Below, one piece after another: positions 29,236-44,200 of a stretch of DNA of 64,000 bases. The translations under genes were made by a program, and so were the position numbers. This DNA is from Megaleporinus macrocephalus (Eukaryota; Chordata; Actinopteri; Characiformes; Anostomidae), in assembly GCA_021613375.1 (NCBI GenBank), contig CM038719.1:5576890-5640889 (forward strand), written 5' to 3'. Numbering within the stretch: position 1 is the stretch's first letter; each line of letters starts with the position of its first letter. Under the pieces are notes generated by a model. That model ran no database searches. It was given only the letters and a program-made list of their open reading frames with translations, and was not told the DNA's origin.

Positions 29236-32200
29236 TTCCTTTATTCCTTTATCATCACCAACACTGTTCCTTCATCTCTTCATTCCTTTATAATCACCAA
29301 CACTGTTCCTTCATTCCTTTATCATCACCAACACTGTTCCTTCATCCCTTTATCATCACCAACACTGTTCCTTCATTCCTTTATCATCACCAACACTGTT
29401 CCTTCATTTATTCATTCCTTTATCATCACCAACACTGTTCCTTCATTTATTTATTCCTTTATCATCACCAACAATGTTCCTTCATCCCTTCATTCCTTTA
29501 TCTTCACCAACACTGTTCCTTCTTCCCTTTATTCCTTTATCATCACCAACACTGTTCCTTCATCCCGTCATTCCTTTATCATCACCAACACTGTTCCTTC
29601 ATTTATTTATTCCTTTATCATCACCAACACGGTTCCTTCTTCCCTTCATTCCTTTATCATCACCAACACTGGTCCTTCATCCCTTCATTCCTTTATCATC
29701 ACCAACACTGTTCCTTCATTATTTATTCCTTTATCATCACCAACACTGTTCCTTCATTTTTTCATTCCTTTATCATTACCAACACTGTTCCTTCATTTAT
29801 TCATTCCTTTATCAACACCAACACTGTTCCTTCATCCCTTCATTCCTTTATCATCACCAACACTGTTCCTTCATTTATTTATTCCTTTATCATCACCAAC
29901 ATTGTTCCTTCATTTATTCATTCCTTTATCATTACCAACACTGTTCCTTCATTTATTTATTCCTTTATCAACACCAACACTGCTCCTTCATTCCTTTATC
30001 ATCACCAACACTGTTCCTTCATTCCTTTATCATAACCAACACTGTTCCTTCATTCCTTCATTCCTTTATCATCACCAACACTGTTCCTTCATCCCTTCAT
30101 TTATTTCATTTATTTATTTATTATCATCACCAACACTGTTCCTTCATCCCTTCATTCCTTTATCATCACCAACACTGTTCCTTCATCCCTTCATTCCTTT
30201 ATCATCACCAACACTGTTCCTTCAACCCTTCATTCCTTTATCATCACCAACACTGTTCCTTCAACCCTTCATTCCTTTATCATCAGCAACACTGTTCCTT
30301 CATCTCTTCATTCCTTTATAATCACCAACACTGTTCCTTCATTCCTTTATCATCACCAACACTGTTCCTTCATCCCTTTATCATCACCAACACTGTTCCT
30401 TCATTCCTTTATCATCACCAACACTGTTCCTTCATTTATTCATTCCTTTATAATCACCAACACTGTTCCTTCATTTATTCATTCCTTTATCATCACCAAC
30501 ACTGTTCCTTCATTTATTTATTCCTTTATCATCACCAACAATGTTCCTTCATCCCTTCATTCCTTTATCTTCACCAACACTGTTCCTTCTTCCCTTTATT
30601 CCTTTATCATCACCAACACTGTTCCTTCATCCCTTCATTCCTTTATCATAACCAACACTGTTCCTTCATTCCTTCATTCCTTTATCATCACCAACACTGT
30701 TCCTTCATCCTTCATTTATTTCATTTATTTATTTATTATCATCACCAACACTGTTCCTTCATCCCTTCATTCCTTTATCATCACCAACACTGTTCCTTCA
30801 TCCCTTCATTCCTTTATCATCACCAACACTGTTCCTTCAACCCTTCATTCCTTTATCATCACCAACACTGTTCCTTCAACCCTTCATTCCTTTATCATCA
30901 GCAACACTGTTCCTTCATCTCTTCATTCCTTTATAATCACCAACACTGTTCCTTCATTCCTTTATCATCACCAACACTGTTCCTTCATCCCTTTATCATC
31001 ACCAACACTGTTCCTTCATTCCTTTATCATCACCAACACTGTTCCTTCATTTATTCATTCCTTTATAATCACCAACACTGTTCCTTCATTTATTCATTCC
31101 TTTATCATCACCAACACTGTTCCTTCATTTATTTATTCCTTTATCATCACCAACAATATTCCTTCATCCCTTCATTCCTTTATTTTCACCAACACTGTTC
31201 CTTCTTCCCTTTATTCCTTTATCATCACCAACACTGTTCCTTCATCCCTTCATTCCTTTATCATCACCAACACTGTTCCTTCATTTATTTATTCCTTTAT
31301 CATCACCAACACTGTTCCTTCTTCCCTTCATTCCTTTATCATCACCAACACTGTTCCTTCATTTATTTATTCCTTTATCATCACCAACACTGTTCCTTCA
31401 TTTATTCATTCCTTTATCAACACCAACACTGTTCCTTCATCCCTTCATTCCTTTATCATCACCAACACTGTTCCTTCATCCCTTCATTCCTTTATCATCA
31501 CCAACACTGTTCCTTCATTTATTCATTCCTTTATCATTACCAACACTGTTCCTTCATTTATTCATTTCTTTATAATCACCAACACTGTTCCTTCATCCCT
31601 TCATTCCTTTATCATCAACAACACTGTTCCTTCATTCCTTTATCATCACCAACACTGTTCCTTCATTTATTCATTCCTTTATAATCACCAACACTTCCTT
31701 CATCCCTTCATTCCTTTATCATCACCAACACTGTTCCTTCATCCCTTCATTCCTTTATCATCACCAACACTGTTCCTTCAACCCTTCATTCCTTTATCAT
31801 CACCAACACTGTTCCTTCAACCCTTCATTCCTTTATCATCAGCAACACTGTTCCTTCATCTCTTCATTCCTTTATAATCACCAACACTGTTCCTTCATTC
31901 CTTTATCATCACCAACACTGTTCCTTCGTCCCTTTATCATCACCAACACTGTTCCTTCATTCCTTTATCATCACCAACACTGTTCCTTCCTTTATTCATT
32001 CCTTTATAATCACCAACACTGTTCCTTCATTTATTCATTCCTTTATCATCACCAACACTGTTCTTTCATTTATTTATTCCTTTATCATCACCAACAATAT
32101 TCCTTCATCCCTTCATTCCTTTATCATCACCAACACTGTTCCTTCTTACCTTTATTCCTTTATCATCACCAACACTGTTCCTTCATCCCTTCATTCCTTT

Positions 32201-35200
32201 ATCATCACCAACACTGTTCCTTCATTTATTTATTCCTTTATCATCACCAACACTGTTCCTTCTTCCCTTCATTCCTTTATCATCACCAACACTGTTCCTT
32301 CATCCCTTCATTCCTTTATCATCACCAACACTGTTCCTTCAACCCTTCATTCCTTTATCATCACCAACACTGTTCCTTCAACCCTTCATTCCTTTATCAT
32401 CAGCAACACTGTTCCTTCATCTCTTCATTCCTTTATAATCACCAACACTGTTCCTTCATTCCTTTATCATCACCAACACTGTTCCTTCGTCCCTTTATCA
32501 TCACCAACACTGTTCCTTCATTCCTTTATCATCACCAACACTGTTCCTTCCTTTATTCATTCCTTTATAATCACCAACACTGTTCCTTCATTTATTCATT
32601 CCTTTATCATCACCAACACTGTTCTTTCATTTATTTATTCCTTTATCATCACCAACAATATTCCTTCATCCCTTCATTCCTTTATCATCACCAACACTGT
32701 TCCTTCTTACCTTTATTCCTTTATCATCACCAACACTGTTCCTTCATCCCTTCATTCCTTTATCATCACCAACACTGTTCCTTCATTTATTTATTCCTTT
32801 ATCATCACCAACACTGTTCCTTCTTCCCTTCATTCCTTTATCATCACCAACACTGTTCCTTCATTTTTTCATTCCTTTATCATTACCAACACTGTTCCTT
32901 CATTTATTCATTCCTTTATCATCACCAACACTGTTCCTTCATTTATTTATTCCTTTATCATCACCAACACTGTTCCTTCATTTATTCATTCCTTTATCAT
33001 TACCAACACTGTTCCTTCATTTATTCATTTCTTTATAATCACCAACACTGTTCCTTCATCCCTTCATTCCTTTATCATCAACAACACTGTTCCTTCATTC
33101 CTTTATCATCACCAACACTGTTCCTTCATCCCTTCATTCCTTTATCATCACCAACACTGTTCCTTCATCTCTTCATTCCTTTATCATCACCAACACTATT
33201 CCTTCATTTATTTATTCCTTTATCAACACCAACCCTGCTCCTTCATTCCTTTATCATCACCAACACTGTTCCTTCATTTATTCATTCCTTTATCATTACC
33301 AACACTGTTCCTTCATTTATTCATTCCTTTTTCATCACCAACACTGTTCCTACATTTATTCATTCCTTTATAATCACCAACACTGTTCCTTCATCCCTTC
33401 ATTCCTTTATCATCACCAACACTGTTCCTTCATCTCTTCATTCCTTTATCATCACCAACACTATTCCTTCATTTATTTATTCCTTTATCAACACCAACCC
33501 TGCTCCTTCATTCCTTTATCATCACCAACACTGTTCCTTCATTCCTTTATCATCACCAACACTGTTCCTTCATTTATTCATTCCTTTATCATCACCAACA
33601 CTGTTCCTTCATCCCTTCATTCCTTTATCATCACCAACACTGTTCCTTCATTCCTTTATCATAACCAACACTGTTCCTTCATTCCTTCATTCCTTTATCA
33701 TCACCAACACTGTTCCTTCATCCTTCATTTATTTCATTTATTTATTTATTATCATCACCAACACTGTTCCTTCATCCCTTTCATTCCTTTATCATCAGCA
33801 ACACTGTTCCTTCATCTCTTCATTCCTTTATAATCACCAACACTGTTCCTTCATTCTTTTATCATCACCAACACTGTTCCTCATTCCTTTATCATCACCA
33901 ACACTGTTCCTTCATTTATTCATTCCTTTATAATCACCAACACTGTTCCTTCATTTATTCATTCCTTTATAATCACCAACACTGTTCCTTCATTCCTTTA
34001 TAATCACCAACACTGTTCCTTCATTTATTCATTCCTTTATAATCACCAACACTGTTCCTTCATTCCTTTATAATCACCAACACTGTTCCTTCATTTATTC
34101 ATTCCTTTATCATCACCAACACTGTTCCTTCATTCCTTTATCATCACCAACACTGTTCCTTCATTCCTTTATCATCACCAACACTGTTCCTTCATTTATT
34201 CATTCCTTTATCATCACCGACACTGTTCCTTCATCCCTTCATTCCTTTATCATCACCAACACTGTTCCTTCATCCCTTCATTCCTTTATCATCACCAACA
34301 CTGTTCCTTCATTCCTTTATCATCACCAACACTGTTCCTTCATCCCTTCATTCCTTTATCATCACCAACACTGTTCCTTCATTCCTTTATCATCACCAAC
34401 ACTGTTCCTTCATTTATTTATTCCTTTATCATCACCAACACTGTTCCTTCATTCCTTTATCATCACCAACACTGTTCCTTCATTCCTTTATCATCACCAA
34501 CACTTTTCCTTCATTCCTTTATCATCACCAACACTGTTCCTTCATTTATTCATTCCTTCATAATCACCAACACTGTTCCTTCATTTATTCATTCCTTTAT
34601 AATCACCAACACTGTTCCTTCATTTATTCATTCCTTTATCATCACCAACACTGTTCCTTCATTTATTCATTTCTTTATAATCACCAACACTGTTCCTTCA
34701 TCCCTTCATTCCTTTATCATCAACAACACTGTTCCTTCATTCCTTTATCATCACCAACACTGTTCCTTCATCCCTTCATTCCTTTATCATCACCAACACT
34801 GTTCCTTCATCTCTTCATTCCTTTATCATCACCAACACTATTCCTTCATTTATTTATTCCTTTATCAACACCAACCCTGCTCCTTCATTCCTTTATCATC
34901 ACCAACACTGTTCCTTCATTTATTCATTCCTTTATCATTACCAACACTGTTCCTTCATTTATTCATTCCTTTTTCATCACCAACACTGTTCCTACATTTA
35001 TTCATTCCTTTATAATCACCAACACTGTTCCTTCATCCCTTCATTCCTTTATCATCACCAACACTGTTCCTTCATCTCTTCATTCCTTTATCATCACCAA
35101 CACTATTCCTTCATTTATTTATTCCTTTATCAACACCAACCCTGCTCCTTCATTCCTTTATCATCACCAACACTGTTCCTTCATTCCTTTATCATCACCA

Positions 35201-38200
35201 ACACTGTTCCTTCATTTATTCATTCCTTTATCATCACCAACACTGTTCCTTCATCCCTTCATTCCTTTATCATCACCAACACTGTTCCTTCATTCCTTTA
35301 TCATAACCAACACTGTTCCTTCATTCCTTCATTCCTTTATCATCACCAACACTGTTCCTTCATCCTTCATTTATTTCATTTATTTATTTATTATCATCAC
35401 CAACACTGTTCCTTCATCCCTTCATTCCTTTATCATCACCAACACTGTTCCTTCATCCCTTCATTCCTTTATCATCACCAACACTGTTCCTTCAACCCTT
35501 CATTCCTTTATCATCACCAACACTGTTCCTTCAACCCTTCATTCCTTTATCATCAGCAACACTGTTCCTTCATCTCTTCATTCCTTTATAATCACCAACA
35601 CTGTTCCTTCATTCCTTTATCATCACCAACACTGTTCCTTCATCCCTTTATCATCACCAACACTGTTCCTTCATTCCTTTATCATCACCAACACTGTTCC
35701 TTCATTTATTCATTCCTTTATAATCACCAACACTGTTCCTTCATTTATTCATTCCTTTATCATCACCAACACTGTTCCTTCATTTATTTATTCCTTTATC
35801 ATCACCAACAATATTCCTTCATCCCTTCATTCCTTTATCTTCACCAACACTGTTCCTTCTTCCCTTTATTCCTTTATCATCACCAACACTGTTCCTTCAT
35901 CCCTTCATTCCTTTATCATCACCAACACTGTTCCTTCATTTATTTATTCCTTTATCATCACCAACACTGTTCCTTCTTCCCTTCATTCCTTTATCATCAC
36001 CAACACTGTTCCTTCATTTATTTATTCCTTTATCATCACCAACACTGTTCCTTCATTTATCCATTCCTTTATCAACACCAACACTGTTCCTTCATCCCTT
36101 CATTCCTTTATCAGCACCAACACTGTTCCTTCATTTATTTATTCCTTTATCATCACCAACACTGTTCCTTCATTTATTCATTCCTTTATCATTACCAACA
36201 CTGTTCCTTCATTTATTCATTTCTTTATAATCACCAACACTGTTCCTTCATCCCTTCATTCCTTTATCATCAACAACACTGTTCCTTCATTCCTTTATCA
36301 TCACCAACACTGTTCCTTCATTTATTCATTCCTTTATAATCACCAACACTGTTCCTTCATCCCTTCATTCCTTTATCATCACCAACACTGTTCCTTCATC
36401 CCTTCATTCCTTTATCATCACCAACACTGTTCCTTCAACCCTTCATTCCTTTATCATCACCAACACTGTTCCTTCAACCCTTCATTCCTTTATCATCAGC
36501 AACACTGTTCCTTCATCTCTTCATTCCTTTATAATCACCAACACTGTTCCTTCATTCCTTTATCATCACCAACACTGTTCCTTCGTCCCTTTATCATCAC
36601 CAACACTGTTCCTTCATTCCTTTATCATCACCAACACTGTTCCTTCCTTTATTCATTCCTTTATAATCACCAACACTGTTCCTTCATTTATTCATTCCTT
36701 TATCATCACCAACACTGTTCTTTCATTTATTTATTCCTTTATCATCACCAACAATGTTCCTTCATCCCTTCATTCCTTTATCATCACCAACACTGTTCCT
36801 TCTTACCTTTATTCCTTTATCATCACCAACACTGTTCCTTCATCCCTTCATTCCTTTATCATCACCAACACTGTTCCTTCATTTATTTATTCCTTTATCA
36901 TCACCAACACTGTTCCTTCTTCCCTTCATTCCTTTATCATCACCAACACTGTTCCTTCATTTATTTATTCCTTTATCATCACCAACACTGTTCCTTCATT
37001 TATTTATTCCTTTATCATCACCAACACTGTTCCTTCATTTTTTCATTCCTTTATCATTACCAACGCTGTTCCTTCATTTATTCATTCCTTTATCATCACC
37101 AACACTGTTCCTTCATTTATTTATTCCTTTATCATCACCAACACTGTTCCTTCATTTATTCATTCCTTTATCATTACCAACACTGTTCCTTCATTTATTC
37201 ATTTCTTTATAATCACCAACACTGTTCCTTCATCCCTTCATTCCTTTATCATCAACAACACTGTTCCTTCATTCCTTTATCATCACCAACACTGTTCCTT
37301 CATCCCTTCATTCCTTTATCATTACCAACACTGTTCCTTCATTTATTCATTTCTTTATAATCACCAACACTGTTCCTTCATCCCTTCATTCCTTTATCAT
37401 CAACAACACTGTTCCTTCATTCCTTTATCATCACCAACACTGTTCCTTCATCCCTTCATTCCTTTATCATCACCAACACTGTTCCTTCATCTCTTCATTC
37501 CTTTATCATCACCAACACTATTCCTTCATTTATTTATTCCTTTATCAACACCAACCCTGCTCCTTCATTCCTTTATCATCACCAACACTGTTCCTTCATT
37601 TATTCATTCCTTTATCATTACCAACACTGTTCCTTCATTTATTCATTCCTTTTTCATCACCAACACTGTTCCTACATTTATTCATTCCTTTATAATCACC
37701 AACACTGTTCCTTCATCCCTTCATTCGTTTATCATCACCAACACTGTTCCTTCATCTCTTCATTCCTTTATCATCACCAACACTATTCCTTCATTTATTT
37801 ATTCCTTTATCAACACCAACCCTGCTCCTTCATTCCTTTATCATCACCAACACTGTTCCTTCATTCCTTTATCATCACGAACACTGTTCCTTCATTTATT
37901 CATTCCTTTATCATCACCAACACTGTTCCTTCATCCCTTCATTCCTTTATCATCACCAACACTGTTCCTTCATTCCTTTATCATAACCAACACTGTTCCT
38001 TCATTCCTTCATTCCTTTATCATCACCAACACTGTTCCTTCATCCTTCATTTATTTCATTTATTTATTTATTATCATCACCAACACTGTTCCTTCATCCC
38101 TTTCATTCCTTTATCATCAGCAACACTGTTCCTTCATCTCTTCATTCCTTTATAATCACCAACACTGTTCCTTCATTCCTTTATCATCACCAACACTGTT

Positions 38201-41200
38201 CCTCATTCCTTTATCATCACCAACACTGTTCCTTCATTTATTCATTCCTTTATAATCACCAACACTGTTCCTTCATTTATTCATTCCTTTATAATCACCA
38301 ACACTGTTCCTTCATTCCTTTATAATCACCAACACTGTTCCTTCATTTATTCATTCCTTTATAATCACCAACACTGTTCTTTCATTCCTTTATAATCACC
38401 AACACTGTTCCTTCATTTATTCATTCCTTTATCATCACCAACACTGTTCCTTCATTACTTTATCATCACCAACACTGTTCCTTCATTCCTTTATCATCAC
38501 CAACACTGTTCCTTCATTTATTCATTCCTTTATCATCACCAACACTGTTCCTTCATCCCTTCATTCCTTTATCATCACCAACACTGTTCCTTCATTCCTT
38601 TATCATCACCAACACTGTTCCTTCATCCCTTCATTCCTTTATCATCACCAACACTGTTCCTTCATTCCTTTATCATCACCAACACTGTTCCTTCATTTAT
38701 TTATTCCTTTATCATCACCAACACTGTTCCTTCATTCCTTTATCATCACCAACACTGTTCCTTCATTCCTTTATCATCACCAACACTTTTCCTTCATTCC
38801 TTTATCATCACCAACACTGTTCCTTCATTTATTCATTCCTTCATAATCACCAACACTGTTCCTTCATTTATTCATTCCTTTATAATCACCAACACTGTTC
38901 CTTCATTTATTCATTCCTTTATCATCACCAACACTGTTCCTTCATTTATTCATTTCTTTATAATCACCAACACTGTTCCTTCATCCCTTCATTCCTTTAT
39001 CATCAACAACACTGTTCCTTCATTCCTTTATCATCACCAACACTGTTCCTTCATCCCTTCATTCCTTTATCATCACCAACACTGTTCCTTCATCTCTTCA
39101 TTCCTTTATCATCACCAACACTATTCCTTCATTTATTTATTCCTTTATCAACACCAACCCTGCTCCTTCATTCCTTTATCATCACCAACACTGTTCCTTC
39201 ATTTATTCATTCCTTTATCATTACCAACACTGTTCCTTCATTTATTCATTCCTTTTCATCACCAACACTGTTCCTACATTTATTCATTCCTTTATAATCA
39301 CCAACACTGTTCCTTCATCCCTTCATTCCTTTATCATCACCAACACTGTTCCTTCATCTCTTCATTCCTTTATCATCACCAACACTATTCCTTCATTTAT
39401 TTATTCCTTTATCAACACCAACCCTGCTCCTTCATTCCTTTATCATCACCAACACTGTTCCTTCATTCCTTTATCATCACCAACACTGTTCCTTCATTTA
39501 TTCATTCCTTTATCATCACCAACACTGTTCCTTCATCCCTTCATTCCTTTATCATCACCAACACTGTTCCTTCATTCCTTTATCATAACCAACACTGTTC
39601 CTTCATTCCTTCATTCCTTTATCATCACCAACACTGTTCCTTCATCCTTCATTTATTTCATTTATTTATTTATTATCATCACCAACACTGTTCCTTCATC
39701 CCTTCATTCCTTTATCATCACCAACACTGTTCCTTCATCCCTTCATTCCTTTATCATCACCAACACTGTTCCTTCAACCCTTCATTCCTTTATCATCACC
39801 AACACTGTTCCTTCAACCCTTCATTCCTTTATCATCAGCAACACTGTTCCTTCATCTCTTCATTCCTTTATAATCACCAACACTGTTCCTTCATTCCTTT
39901 ATCATCACCAACACTGTTCCTTCATCCCTTTATCATCACCAACACTGTTCCTTCATTCCTTTATCATCACCAACACTGTTCCTTCATTTATTCATTCCTT
40001 TATAATCACCAACACTGTTCCTTCATTTATTCATTCCTTTATCATCACCAACACTGTTCCTTCATTTATTTATTCCTTTATCATCACCAACAATATTCCT
40101 TCATCCCTTCATTCCTTTATCTTCACCAACACTGTTCCTTCTTCCCTTTATTCCTTTATCATCACCAACACTGTTCCTTCATCCCTTCATTCCTTTATCA
40201 TCACCAACACTGTTCCTTCATTTATTTATTCCTTTATCATCACCAACACTGTTCCTTCTTCCCTTCATTCCTTTATCATCACCAACACTGTTCCTTCATT
40301 TATTTATTCCTTTATCATCACCAACACTGTTCCTTCATTTATCCATTCCTTTATCAACACCAACACTGTTCCTTCATCCCTTCATTCCTTTATCATCACC
40401 AACACTGTTCCTTCATTTATTTATTCCTTTATCATCACCAACACTGTTCCTTCATTTATTCATTCCTTTATCATTACCAACACTGTTCCTTCATTTATTC
40501 ATTTCTTTATAATCACCAACACTGTTCCTTCATCCCTTCATTCCTTTATCATCAACAACACTGTTCCTTCATTCCTTTATCATCACCAACACTGTTCCTT
40601 CATTTATTCATTCCTTTATAATCACCAACACTGTTCCTTCATCCCTTCATTCCTTTATCATCACCAACACTGTTCCTTCATCCCTTCATTCCTTTATCAT
40701 CACCAACACTGTTCCTTCAACCCTTCATTCCTTTATCATCACCAACACTGTTCCTTCAACCCTTCATTCCTTTATCATCAGCAACACTGTTCCTTCATCT
40801 CTTCATTCCTTTATAATCACCAACACTGTTCCTTCATTCCTTTATCATCACCAACACTGTTCCTTCGTCCCTTTATCATCACCAACACTGTTCCTTCATT
40901 CCTTTATCATCACCAACACTGTTCCTTCCTTTATTCATTCCTTTATAATCACCAACACTGTTCCTTCATTTATTCATTCCTTTATCATCACCAACACTGT
41001 TCTTTCATTTATTTATTCCTTTATCATCACCAACAATGTTCCTTCATCCCTTCATTCCTTTATCATCACCAACACTGTTCCTTCTTACCTTTATTCCTTT
41101 ATCATCACCAACACTGTTCCTTCATCCCTTCATTCCTTTATCATCACCAACACTGTTCCTTCATTTATTTATTCCTTTATCATCACCAACACTGTTCCTT

Positions 41201-44200
41201 CTTCCCTTCATTCCTTTATCATCACCAACACTGTTCCTTCATTTATTTATTCCTTTATCATCACCAACACTGTTCCTTCATTTATTTATTCCTTTATCAT
41301 CACCAACACTGTTCCTTCATTTTTTCATTCCTTTATCATTACCAACGCTGTTCCTTCATTTATTCATTCCTTTATCATCACCAACACTGTTCCTTCATTT
41401 ATTTATTCCTTTATCATCACCAACACTGTTCCTTCATTTATTCATTCCTTTATCATTACCAACACTGTTCCTTCATTTATTCATTTCTTTATAATCACCA
41501 ACACTGTTCCTTCATCCCTTCATTCCTTTATCATCAACAACACTGTTCCTTCATTCCTTTATCATCACCAACACTGTTCCTTCATCCCTTCATTCCTTTA
41601 TCATCACCAACACTGTTCCTTCATCTCTTCATTCCTTTATCATCACCAACACTGTTCCTTCTTCCCTTCATTCCTTTATCATCACCAACACTGTTCCTTC
41701 ATTTATTTATTCCTTTATCATCACCAACACTGTTCCTTCATTTATTTATTCCTTTATCATCACCAACACTGTTCCTTCATTTTTTCATTCCTTTATCATT
41801 ACCAACGCTGTTCCTTCATTTATTCATTCCTTTATCATCACCAACACTGTTCCTTCATTTATTTATTCCTTTATCATCACCAACACTGTTCCTTCATTTA
41901 TTCATTCCTTTATCATTACCAACACTGTTCCTTCATTTATTCATTTCTTTATAATCACCAACACTGTTCCTTCATCCCTTCATTCCTTTATCATCAACAA
42001 CACTGTTCCTTCATTCCTTTATCATCACCAACACTGTTCCTTCATCCCTTCATTCCTTTATCATCACCAACACTGTTCCTTCATCTCTTCATTCCTTTAT
42101 CATCACCAACACTATTCCTTCATTTATTTATTCCTTTATCAACACCAACCCTGCTCCTTCATTCCTTTATCATCACCAACACTGTTCCTTCATTTATTCA
42201 TTCCTTTATCATTACCAACACTGTTCCTTCATTTATTCATTCCTTTTTCATCACCAACACTGTTCCTACATTTATTCATTCCTTTATAATCACCAACACT
42301 GTTCCTTCATCCCTTCATTCGTTTATCATCACCAACACTGTTCCTTCATCTCTTCATTCCTTTATCATCACCAACACTATTCCTTCATTTATTTATTCCT
42401 TTATCAACACCAACCCTGCTCCTTCATTCCTTTATCATCACCAACACTGTTCCTTCATTCCTTTATCATCACGAACACTGTTCCTTCATTTATTCATTCC
42501 TTTATCATCACCAACACTGTTCCTTCATCCCTTCATTCCTTTATCATCACCAACACTGTTCCTTCATTCCTTTATCATAACCAACACTGTTCCTTCATTC
42601 CTTCATTCCTTTATCATCACCAACACTGTTCCTTCATCCTTCATTTATTTCATTTATTTATTTATTATCATCACCAACACTGTTCCTTCATCCCTTTCAT
42701 TCCTTTATCATCAGCAACACTGTTCCTTCATCTCTTCATTCCTTTATAATCACCAACACTGTTCCTTCATTCCTTTATCATCACCAACACTGTTCCTCAT
42801 TCCTTTATCATCACCAACACTGTTCCTTCATTTATTCATTCCTTTATAATCACCAACACTGTTCCTTCATTTATTCATTCCTTTATAATCACCAACACTG
42901 TTCCTTCATTCCTTTATAATCACCAACACTGTTCCTTCATTTATTCATTCCTTTATAATCACCAACACTGTTCCTTCATTCCTTTATAATCACCAACACT
43001 GTTCCTTCATTTATTCATTCCTTTATCATCACCAACACTGTTCCTTCATTACTTTATCATCACCAACACTGTTCCTTCATTCCTTTATCATCACCAACAC
43101 TGTTCCTTCATTTATTCATTCCTTTATCATCACCAACACTGTTCCTTCATCCCTTCATTCCTTTATCATCACCAACACTGTTCCTTCATTCCTTTATCAT
43201 CACCAACACTGTTCCTTCATCCCTTCATTCCTTTATCATCACCAACACTGTTCCTTCATTCCTTTATCATCACCAACACTGTTCCTTCATTTATTTATTC
43301 CTTTATCATCACCAACACTGTTCCTTCATTCCTTTATCATCACCAACACTGTTCCTTCATTCCTTTATCATCACCAACACTTTTCCTTCATTCCTTATCA
43401 TCACCAACACTGTTCCTTCATTTATTCATTCCTTCATAATCACCAACACTGTTCCTTCATTTATTCATTCCTTTATAATCACCAACACTGTTCCTTCATT
43501 TATTCATTCCTTTATCATCACCAACACTGTTCCTTCATTTATTCATTTCTTTATAATCACCAACACTGTTCCTTCATCCCTTCATTCCTTTATCATCAAC
43601 AACACTGTTCCTTCATTCCTTTATCATCACCAACACTGTTCCTTCATCCCTTCATTCCTTTATCATCACCAACACTGTTCCTTCATCTCTTCATTCCTTT
43701 ATCATCACCAACACTATTCCTTCATTTATTTATTCCTTTATCAACACCAACCCTGCTCCTTCATTCCTTTATCATCACCAACACTGTTCCTTCATTTATT
43801 CATTCCTTTATCATTACCAACACTGTTCCTTCATTTATTCATTCCTTTTTCATCACCAACACTGTTCCTACATTTATTCATTCCTTTATAATCACCAACA
43901 CTGTTCCTTCATCCCTTCATTCCTTTATCATCACCAACACTGTTCCTTCATCTCTTCATTCCTTTATCATCACCAACACTGTTCCTTCAACCCTTCATTC
44001 CTTTACCATCACCAACACTGTTCCTTCATTCCTTTATCATCACCAACACTGTTCCTTCATCCTTCATTTATTTCATTTATTTATTTATTATCATCACCAA
44101 CACTGTTCCTTCATCCCTTTCTTTCCTTTATCATCAGCAACACTGTTCCTTCATCTCTTCATTCCTTTATAATCACCAACACTGTTCCTTCATTCCTTTA

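Noticed and set aside
29131..31684. Open frames of 396 and 736 codons (+)
   Set aside because: They translate the 39-bp satellite unit (13 codons, no stops) and are interrupted by single-base changes and deletions in copies. There is no splice or promoter context and no protein family.
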